A stretch of 64,000 bases of DNA from Strigamia acuminata (Eukaryota > Arthropoda > Chilopoda > Geophilomorpha > Linotaeniidae): NCBI GenBank assembly GCA_949358305.1, contig OX442318.1:12692517-12756516 (forward strand), given 5' to 3'. The notes below the pieces were generated by a model that was not told the origin of the DNA, searched no databases, and saw only the letters and a list, made by a program, of their open reading frames with translations. A program made the position numbers and the translations under genes. Shown here one piece after another: positions 56,601-64,000 of the stretch (position 1 is the stretch's first letter; every line of letters starts with the position of its first letter).

Positions 56601-57660
56601 TTGCTGGCCATTTTGAAAAACCTCTGAAGAAAAAATATTTTCTGACAGAAAAAAAATAACTGCATGAATAAATATAGCAGATCCAACCGATTGTCAATTT
56701 CAACCACAGAATAAGAAATTCAACCAGAGAAATACTAAAACGGGCAGAAATTTGAAGAGGACAGGAATTGTAAAATATTTTTAAAAAGAAAGAGAATATG
56801 AAATATGGAAGCAGGAAAGGGAGAACAAACCATACAGAGCCAAAACTAGAGAGCAATAAATCAGAAAGAGAAATATATTTGACCACCATGTGGGAATGTT
56901 GGATTACTATCCCAAATCATAATGGCATGCATAATACAATACCAATTGTATTATGACCAGAGCTCTCATTTAGTTTGACCCAGGGGTGACCACGAAGAGG
57001 TAGAGAGTTGGATTTTACACCCCCATATCAAATAACAATAGAATATAACCAAAAGTCTAAAAATTCAAAAGAAACATTAATTATCTCTGGGATTTCCTAG
57101 ATTTCGTTAAATCCAATTAATCTAGATTACAAATTATAAAATATATTCAAAGCTTGAGCTCAAATTCAAATGAAAATCCCTAGAAAATGACAAAGAAACT
57201 TGGAGAAAGACAAAACTTACAATTTTAAATTCAATTCGAAATGAGTTTAGATTAGGCCTAAAATGTAATGGAAACATTTGGAGACATAAAAAAATCAAAG
57301 AAATGTTGATTAAAATCAAACCATCGACTGGAAATACAATCTTAACCCAGTTGCTTGGTTGTACATCAATAAAATTCTGCATAAATAAGTAAAAAAGAAT
57401 GAAAATCGAGAGGAAATAGCGGACGAAAACGACGCAAACGATGCGAAATAAAATGGAGAGTACGAACACGCGACCGTTGCTATGCGACGGAAAAGCAAGC
57501 GTCACAAGTTGTTCCCACCAGAGCGGCGCTGCAACTCAGTGTGAGGGAATTTACTACCACGTCTCCAACCCAACAAAATACCGAAAAATGCAAAAAAGGC
57601 AGAAAAATGCAAGAAAATGCAGAAAAATCCAAGACAATGCAGAAAATGCCAGAAAATTTG
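53690..57660. other. No gene recognised
   Basis: AT-rich, only short frames with no family resemblance. No splice-linked exons could be built with confidence. Confidence 0.4.
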
Positions 57661-57674
57661 TTCAATTTAAAAAA

Positions 57675-58140
57675 TGTTCATTATACCAATGTCGGTGTCG
57701 AAAATGTCTGTCGCGTTAACCGTTTTCCATGTTTGAGTACATCGCGGGTAAGCGCCACTTCCAAACTCTCCCTAGCTCTCTCCTCTTGAATGCCCAAAAG
57801 CGCTCGTTTCAATTTGAGCCAAAAGCTCACTTCCTGCAACGCCGTACCCGATGACGGAACTCGATCCAATTTAGTCACCTAACAAATTCAATTAAATCAA
57901 ATCACTTAATTTTATTCATTTATATTCATTTTTATATTTCTCTAATCCAACGATTCAAAAAAGTGGAATCTTCCATGCACCCTGTCGCCGAAATCGGACA
58001 CTTTTAGAAAGCGCACATTTTCTTTCGTCCATGCATTTCTTCGTTTTCTGCGCAACCACCGGATGGACGTTCAAACTCATTTCTGGAATGTCGATATTTG
58101 GCTGCAAAAGCAACAACCTCATCTCCAGTTCCGAACCAGG
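57675..58140 (-). pseudogene. Cytoplasmic dynein heavy chain (DYNC1H1) stem fragment
   Basis: Two pieces match the N-terminal stem of dynein heavy chain. 57966-58140 encodes ELEMRLLLLQPNIDIPEM and HPVV, with a frameshift before VSDFGDRVHG. 57675-57878 starts after a kept acceptor (TTTGTTAG) with [20 protein letters not shown] and reads to LKHGKRL, where another frameshift precedes FDTDIG. The residues that should link the two (around NRWIREIQ) are missing. With no other exons nearby, this is a copied and decayed piece of a dynein gene located elsewhere. Confidence 0.82.
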
Positions 58141-58254
58141 GCGAGCAGTAAAAATAAGAATCTCATTTAATTAATATTTAACATTTTTTTGAACATGAAA
58201 ATATCATAATTTCTGTTAATTATGTCATTAATTATGATTTATGAAACATGATTT

Positions 58255-58989
58255 TTAACTGCGGTTGCTATGGAGACGAAGCGGACATGAAATCGAATCC
58301 AGGATGGAGGCGAACGAGCCATTATTAACGGGCGAATTTCCAAGGTAAAGAAAAAGAAAGAAATGAATAGAGTTTATTATCACCAATCGTGTATAAATGG
58401 AAACGTCAAACGAGATGAATGTCTGGGTTTGAAAATTTTAGCCGTAGACCATCGCGTCGCCATTCAGTTGAATCAAGTAGACCTTTGGTGTGTCATATTC
58501 ATATAGAATAACTCAACATTTTTATTCCTTTTTATTCTTTATTTGTCGAAATTTTACTAACTAATCGCACAAATTTGTATAGGCTCCTCAAAACGTATAG
58601 GTTCCTCAAAAATATCGAGCTTTTCCAGAGTAATTATTTCTTCGTGTTTCTCGGACTGGCAGTTTTCTGTTTGTAAGTTTTTTGTGTCGATTTATAAAAG
58701 AAAAGAGTTTAATTGCAATTTGATGATTTGATTTCTGTTTAGGGTTACGTCGCCATTTTCGTTGCTCGCTCTGGCGTCGTTTCTTGGCGCGTGTTATTTG
58801 GTGAGATTGAAAAATGCCGAAGGACCAGTTCGTATTCGTGATTACGAATTGAATATGGCGGAACAACACACGGTTCTTGCCATTTGTTTCATTCCGGTTT
58901 TTCTATTTGCTGGGGCAAGTTCCGCTATATTTTGGCTCAATGGTAAATATCATTTTAGACGTTACTGCAATGTAATTGTAAAACGTTAT
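58255..58989 (+). pseudogene. PRA1 copy E with intact exon 3
   Basis: Plus-strand copy. X-box at 58262, exon 1 at about 58303-58343 (MEANEPLLTG; donor region changed), intron 1 to 58580, then only the end of exon 2 (58620-58674, with the shared YFF/FLGLAVFC stretch). Exon 3 at 58742-58941 is fully open and almost identical to the parent. Exon 4 is missing: after the start of intron 3 the sequence jumps at about 58990 to importin-alpha upstream DNA. It is the least diverged copy. Confidence 0.85.
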
Positions 58990-59591
58990 GTCGTCATGTC
59001 GCCTGAAACCGCCTAACTCTTGCATCTGGGCAGCAGGGAAACCTGAAACGCTTCTGATAATTAGATAACAGTGCAGTGCAACGTGTAACGCAGAAACGAA
59101 ACGACAAGCTGTTATTAATTTACCAACTCGTTGACGTCACTTTGACTTTTGAGACACTTCAATTCTCTAGGTTAATCTGCCTTTAGTGTTTTAGAATTTT
59201 GCTTACAAGTTGGTTTTTATAGCTGGTGTTAGCCATTCCAACAGTCAGTACTCTAATGCGGCTCATTGCATCGTGAATTTGAAAATAAAATATTTTAATC
59301 ATCTTCAATGACATCACATATTCATAATCGTAACAATCTTGAATTGAGCAATAACTTAACAATATAGTATAATGCCTAGCAACCCAATACTATAGGCAAT
59401 CTTACTTTTGCAATCGATTGACTTGAATAATTCCTATTCAAGTCAATCAATTACAAAAGTTTTCAGTAAAAACAAGTGTTTTATTTTCTTTTGAATACAG
59501 CGATTAAGCTGCAAGGAACTACAGTAAGCCCAAATTTAAAAGCTTAACACAAACCACAATATCTGAGTAAAGCAGAGGATTCCACAGTGTA
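58990..59591 (+). repeat. Second copy of the importin-alpha upstream segment
   Basis: Near-identical to 38750-39250 apart from small insertions (including a palindromic piece near 59375-59460). Cut at its right end by the gypsy LTR. Confidence 0.82.
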
Positions 59592-59778
59592 TGTTGGAGT
59601 GTCCTGACTCCATTTTGTATTCACGTTATTTTATGACGCGCCCGCTTACGCGAGCGCCCTCTGTACTTTTTGAATTTATTAAAACCACTTATGTTAATTT
59701 CCAACTAAGACATGGCTGCTTATTTTGACCACTCCTAATTTCATCCGCTTTCATCAACTATTCGACGATAGGAACACA
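59592..59778 (+). mobile_element. 5' LTR of the gypsy element
   Basis: Starts TGTTGGAGTG and ends AACACA (TG...CA). About 187 bp. It is followed after 4 bp by TGGCGACGAGGT, a TGG-initial primer-binding-site-like sequence at 59783-59794. The 3' LTR lies beyond the window, so the borders are inferred from these signals and from the break in the duplicated host segment. Confidence 0.75.
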
Positions 59779-59959
59779 TTATTGGCGACGAGGTATGAAT
59801 TTCAACAAAGAATCCACGATCTTCTGTGACTTTTTGTGTGTTTTTCCCGTCGTTTGATGTCAAATTGGACTTGCTGACCACGCGTTGACCGTTAGGCTTA
59901 GCACCTTGTATCGTGAGTTTTTGTGCCGTTTTCATCGAAATTTTTTTTTGCCGTGAATT

Positions 59960-62900
59960 ATGCCGTTGTCGGGAACCCCCGAGAAATACAACCCGCAAGA
60001 TGACTGGGCGACGTACGTGCTTCAAATGAGTTGCGTGTTCGCCTGCAACAAAGTCGTCGACGACGCCGACAAAGTGAGCACGCTTTTGTCGTGCGTGGGA
60101 ATGGCCACGTTCGCGAAAATCGTCGATTTGACCCGGCCAAAGAACCCCACGACCATGAAGTACAAGGAAATAGTGGACCTGATGGAAAAACATCAAAAAC
60201 CGAAGCCCATTGCGCAAGGCGAAATTGTGCGATTCCGCAACCGTAAACGAAATAAGGGCGAGACTGTTAGCGACTTCGCGGCGGCCCTTCATTCCCTCAC
60301 CAAATACTGCAATTTCGGTGAAAATCAGGACGACGAAATGAGGAACCAGTTCATCGTCGGCCTAAATATGCGGCAAGTACAAGAGACTTTATATTTGCAA
60401 AAGGACTTGACCTTCGCCACGGCGCTCGAGGCGGCCACTTCTGCAGAGATTGCTGGGGCAGATGTTTCCAGTTTCGTGGACGCACCATCAACGATCCATC
60501 AAATTAATAAACCCGGAAACTCCTCCAAATCCTCTTTTCATTCGCAGAGAAACGGTAGACGTCCCTCGAGAGGCTCCGGCGGCCAACACCACCAGTCGGA
60601 CAACACCAAATCGCAGCACGAAACGAAAAAGTGTAAACACTGCGGCAGGTCTGGACACCGACAGGACGAGTGCCGTTTCCGCACAGCCAAATGTCACGGC
60701 TGTGGCGTCGAGGGCCACATCAAGCCCGTCTGCCGCGCGTCGAAATCGTCTACGTCCGCGCATCACACGACCGCGTCCGCCCCGAGAAAGCTGACTTTTT
60801 ACACCGTGCGCACGGAGAAAATTAAAACCCCGACCGCGGTGAACGCCGTTTCGATCCGTCACACCAAACCGTTGGTGCTCGAGCTGCGCGTGGCAGACCA
60901 GCTGCTCTGGATGGAACTGGACACCGGAGCCGGAGCGACAATAGTCAGTCGCGAGATGCACGCTAAATATTTTTCGAAATTTCAGTTGCAGTCACTTGAC
61001 ACCGAGCTGTCTTCGTATGACGGCCACGCATTGCCCATGGCTGGAGTTTGCACTGTGCCGGTTGAATACGACGGAAAGAAGTATCATCTTCCGTTATGTG
61101 TCGCCGAGCACGGTCAAGTTCCGCTGTTGGGCAGGGATTGGATGGACGAACTCGGCCTGCTGTACGCGGCCGGTGCGGCGTTGCGCGCCGTCGTTTATCG
61201 CGCCTCCGCTGGCATTCCGTCGAAATCCGCACGACGTCGTGCTAAACAACGTCGGGCAACGAACACGGACGATATACTTGCCTCCGCCGTCGCTCCAACT
61301 CGCGAGGCGGAAGTGCCTACTGCGCCCCAAGACGCGCCGTCGTTCCCGTCGATTGTTGCTGCCCCTGCGTATAAATCGCTTCCTCCTGTGGCTGCGGCAG
61401 CTAAAGATGCTGCGCCGCAATGCTCCGCCAGTGCAGCTGATCTCGAGACGTTGCGAACGATTTTGGATAAACATCGACACGTTTTCCGCGATGAAATTGG
61501 CCGGTACAACGTGGCACCGGTAAGTATAGCTGTTGATAAAAATTTTCCACCTATATTTTTGAAAGCTTACCCGGTGCCACTGTCGGTCAAACCCGCACTC
61601 GAGAAGGAATTGCGACGACTCCAGGACTTAGGAATTATCACGCCTGTCGCGTCGTCAAAATGGGCAACCCCAATCATGCACGTGCGCAAGTCCGACGGAA
61701 CTATTAAAATCGCCGGCTGCTACAATCGGACAGTAAATAAAGCCGTGCTGCCTTGTTCGTACCCGCTGCCCCTTTTTGCTGATGTCACAACTAAACTTTC
61801 GGGCGGTAAATCGTACTCGAAGCTTGACATGAACTCGGCGTACAATCAGCTCGAGTTGGACGCAGCGAGCCAAGAACTTTGCACTATCAACACTCACCTG
61901 GGCCTTTTCCGCGTTAATCGTCTTTTTTACGGTATCTCCACAGCTCCACCAATTTTCCAGCGCGAAATGGATATTTTGACGGCAGATGTTGGCGATACCC
62001 AGCCATTTATCGACGACTCGGCGGTAACTGGACGCTCGGACTCGGTGCATCTTCATAATTTGGACGGTTTACTTGGCAAGTTTGATGGCGCTGGACTCAC
62101 TCTAAATCGAGGCAAGTGCCAATTTTTGCAAGACGAGATTGATTTTTTGGGCTTTCGTATTTCGAAGCACGGTATTGCCCCAATTGCATCTAAAATCGCC
62201 CCACTTAAAAATGCGACGCGTCCAACGGATGTAACATCGTTGAAGTCTTTTATCGGACTTATAAATTACTACGGCCGATTTATTCGAGATTTGTCAACTC
62301 TCCTCGAGCCGCTGTATCGCTTGACGCGCGACGACGTCGATTGGAAGTGGGAGAATGTGCACGAAGCCGCCTGGTTGAAAGTGCGCGAATCCGTGTCGGT
62401 TGATTCGGCCCTCACCCATTACGACCAGTTGAAAGAAGTGTTTTTGACCGTGGACGCCTCCCCCGTGGGAGTTGGCGCCTTCCTTTCCCATCGCGACAAG
62501 AGCGGACACCATTTGCCAATTGCTTTTGCGTCGTCTTTGCTGTCGGCTGCTCAGCGAAACTACGCCCAAATCGAGAGGGAGGGATATGCCATCGTATACG
62601 GGATAAGGAAGTTCCATCACTACTTGTTCGGCCGACGCTTCATCCTTCGTACTGACCACAAGCCCTTGGTGTCTATTTTTGGAGACAAAAAGGGATGTAA
62701 CCAAGTGGTTGCCGCTCGTCTGCATCGTTGGGCCATTTTTTTGTCGGCATACGATTATTTGATCGAACATTTGCCGGCAGTGGACAACGCCATTGCGGAT
62801 GGTCTTTCGCGCAACCCACAACCACTCGTGGATTTGTCCGAAGATTTTGACTTCGAGGTTAACAATATTTTTTCAGTCTCGATTTCAGATTTCCCTGTCT

Positions 62901-64000
62901 CCAAACCATCGTTGCAAGCAGCTTATGCTGCAGATGCAATTTTGCAAGAAGTCCTTTGTTGCGTGCGCGATGGCTGGCCCAAACACAAGCCCGAGTTGCG
63001 GGAATTCCAAAAGCACAAAGATGCTTTCTCCTTTTTTAACGACTTTATTTTTCTCAATGATAGGTTGGTCGTGCCCGAGGACTTGCGCGCCTCGATTTTA
63101 ATCGAGTTGCACGCAGGTCACTTTGGAATTGTGCGCACAAAATCGTTGGCGCGTTCCACTGTTTGGTGGCCGGCGATTGACGCCGATATCGAGCGCGTTG
63201 TGCGTGCGTGCGACGCCTGTCAGCGGACACTGCCTGATCCACCTCGAACGTCGACTGTACGATGGCCGATTCCTGAAGAAGTCTGGGGTCGACTGCACAT
63301 CGACTTCGCCGGGCCATTCCTCGGCAAAACATTTCTGCTCGGAGTCGACGCCAAATCGAAATGGTGCGAGGTGAACGCGATGACGACCACCACAGCAGCT
63401 GCAACGATTGCAGTCTTGGAAGACTGGTTTAGTCGCTATGGCCTCCCGATTCACGTGCACTCGGACAACGGTCCGCAGTTCACTGCATTCGAATTTCGAG
63501 AATTTTTGGAGGAAAATGGCATCCGCCACACCTTTTCACCACCTTATCACCCAGCTACGAATGGAGCCGTCGAAGGATTTGTCGGAACTTTTAAACGACA
63601 AATGCAAAAATTTGTAAATCTGAATTTTTCCCTCGTTGATTCCCTCCGCCAGTTCCTTTTCTCCTATAGGACGACACCTCACGCCACGACCAAGCTGACG
63701 CCCGCTGATGTTTTCCTGCAGCGCACGATGCGCACGCGGCTTCACCTGCTCAACCCTCGCTTGTTGCCGGACTCCGCACTTATGGAAACGGCGCGCAGTT
63801 TCGATGTCGGCGATTTGGTGTACGTGCGCGACTATCGCCACACGGACAAGTGGATCCCCGGGGTCGTCAAGGAGAAGGTTTCCTCCACCACATATGCTGT
63901 CGAGATTGCGAATGGAGTTTTGTGGTCGAGACACATTGACCAGTTGCGGAAACGATCGACAATTTCACCGTATCGCTCAATTGAAGGGGATGAGCGTCAG
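59960..64000 (+). CDS. gag-pol polyprotein of a gypsy element (partial, no stop in window)
   Basis: Single open frame of at least 1347 codons from ATG 59960, with no stop or frameshift; I checked the phase at several points. Order: capsid-like gag (about residues 1-200); two zinc knuckles, CKHCGRSGHRQDEC and CHGCGVEGHIKPVC (from 60632); protease with DTGAG at about residue 321; reverse transcriptase with KLDMNSAYNQL and catalytic FIDD (about 683-686); RNase H with TVDASPVGVGAFLS and RTDHKPLV; integrase with an HHCC finger ending CDACQ, then D (LHIDFAGPF), D (VHSDNGPQF) and E (NGAVEGF). Gag and pol are fused in one frame rather than separated by a -1 shift. No envelope gene is seen inside the window. 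A metaviral retrotransposon of the Mag-like type is plausible; the clade is not certain. Confidence 0.94.
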   Translation, partial: MPLSGTPEKYNPQDDWATYVLQMSCVFACNKVVDDADKVSTLLSCVGMATFAKIVDLTRPKNPTTMKYKEIVDLMEKHQKPKPIAQGEIVRFRNRKRNKGETVSDFAAALHSLTKYCNFGENQDDEMRNQFIVGLNMRQVQETLYLQKDLTFATALEAATSAEIAGADVSSFVDAPSTIHQINKPGNSSKSSFHSQRNGRRPSRGSGGQHHQSDNTKSQHETKKCKHCGRSGHRQDECRFRTAKCHGCGVEGHIKPVCRASKSSTSAHHTTASAPRKLTFYTVRTEKIKTPTAVNAVSIRHTKPLVLELRVADQLLWMELDTGAGATIVSREMHAKYFSKFQLQSLDTELSSYDGHALPMAGVCTVPVEYDGKKYHLPLCVAEHGQVPLLGRDWMDELGLLYAAGAALRAVVYRASAGIPSKSARRRAKQRRATNTDDILASAVAPTREAEVPTAPQDAPSFPSIVAAPAYKSLPPVAAAAKDAAPQCSASAADLETLRTILDKHRHVFRDEIGRYNVAPVSIAVDKNFPPIFLKAYPVPLSVKPALEKELRRLQDLGIITPVASSKWATPIMHVRKSDGTIKIAGCYNRTVNKAVLPCSYPLPLFADVTTKLSGGKSYSKLDMNSAYNQLELDAASQELCTINTHLGLFRVNRLFYGISTAPPIFQREMDILTADVGDTQPFIDDSAVTGRSDSVHLHNLDGLLGKFDGAGLTLNRGKCQFLQDEIDFLGFRISKHGIAPIASKIAPLKNATRPTDVTSLKSFIGLINYYGRFIRDLSTLLEPLYRLTRDDVDWKWENVHEAAWLKVRESVSVDSALTHYDQLKEVFLTVDASPVGVGAFLSHRDKSGHHLPIAFASSLLSAAQRNYAQIEREGYAIVYGIRKFHHYLFGRRFILRTDHKPLVSIFGDKKGCNQVVAARLHRWAIFLSAYDYLIEHLPAVDNAIADGLSRNPQPLVDLSEDFDFEVNNIFSVSISDFPVSKPSLQAAYAADAILQEVLCCVRDGWPKHKPELREFQKHKDAFSFFNDFIFLNDRLVVPEDLRASILIELHAGHFGIVRTKSLARSTVWWPAIDADIERVVRACDACQRTLPDPPRTSTVRWPIPEEVWGRLHIDFAGPFLGKTFLLGVDAKSKWCEVNAMTTTTAAATIAVLEDWFSRYGLPIHVHSDNGPQFTAFEFREFLEENGIRHTFSPPYHPATNGAVEGFVGTFKRQMQKFVNLNFSLVDSLRQFLFSYRTTPHATTKLTPADVFLQRTMRTRLHLLNPRLLPDSALMETARSFDVGDLVYVRDYRHTDKWIPGVVKEKVSSTTYAVEIANGVLWSRHIDQLRKRSTISPYRSIEGDERQ

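Larger units (their letters stand above)
59592..64000 (+). mobile_element. Ty3/gypsy LTR retrotransposon, 3' end outside the window
   Basis: LTR, primer site, 180-bp leader and one long gag-pol frame, inserted in a copy of the importin-alpha upstream segment. GC content is clearly higher than the host flanks. The continuous coding frame suggests recent activity. Confidence 0.93.

Noticed and set aside
59741-63934. Many ORFs of 100-180 codons on both strands
   Set aside because: Shadows of the GC-rich gypsy gag-pol frame, which is the one with retroviral-type motifs.

Overview
The window comes from an animal (metazoan) nuclear genome, most likely an invertebrate with a compact, AT-rich genome. 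Most genes are split by short GT-AG introns, many of 50-80 bp. Two introns use GC-AG ends and one has U12-type (minor spliceosome) signals. The proteins are animal housekeeping and ciliary families: TOM40, TTC12, MAN2C1, ZPR1, PRA1 and importin alpha. The rest is dense in MITEs, minisatellites and retroelement pieces. I cannot name the species; a tunicate, cnidarian or sponge would all fit.

Layout. 1-9743: TOM40 on the minus strand, six exons, with a 5.9 kb last intron packed with MITEs and tandem arrays. 10370-14698: TTC12 on the plus strand, ten exons, divergent from TOM40, with an RFX X-box just upstream of its start. 14881-23262: MAN2C1 (cytosolic alpha-mannosidase) on the minus strand, sixteen exons, convergent with TTC12. 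23419-25334: ZPR1 on the plus strand, nine exons, divergent from MAN2C1 across 156 bp. 25425-26676: PRA1 (RABAC1 family) on the minus strand, four exons, convergent with ZPR1 across 90 bp with overlapping poly(A) signals. These five genes look complete; I joined their exons by reading frame, splice sites and family similarity.

From about 26.7 kb the window becomes accessory and duplicated. 27458-31266 holds a NACHT-type (NLR-like) immune receptor on the minus strand. It has a tandem duplication of a 156-bp in-frame upstream exon that carries an RHIM/amyloid-like motif and, in one copy, an N-myristoylation-like start. A single-exon 12-finger C2H2 protein lies at 35844-36866. An importin-alpha relative at 39277-40599 (remnant tail to about 42176) lacks ARM repeats 2-4 and has a transposon in its C-terminal coding exon. 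PRA1, with parts of ZPR1 and of the importin upstream region, has been copied as broken genomic segments at about 33.1/35.1, 37.5, 43.4-46.7, 47.3-48.7 and 58.2-59.6 kb. A broken dynein heavy chain fragment lies at 57.7-58.1 kb.

59592-64000 is the 5' part of a Ty3/gypsy LTR retrotransposon with an uninterrupted gag-pol frame that runs off the end of the window. Large stretches (about 1-2, 33.3-35, 42.2-43.4 and 48.8-57.6 kb) hold no gene that I can support.

Functionally the intact genes are a chance neighbourhood of housekeeping genes: mitochondrial import, dynein-arm assembly, cytosolic glycan turnover, eEF1A-related chaperoning and Rab/prenyl trafficking. No operon-like dependence is evident. 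The most unusual material is the NLR exon architecture and the mosaic of duplicated PRA1 segments.
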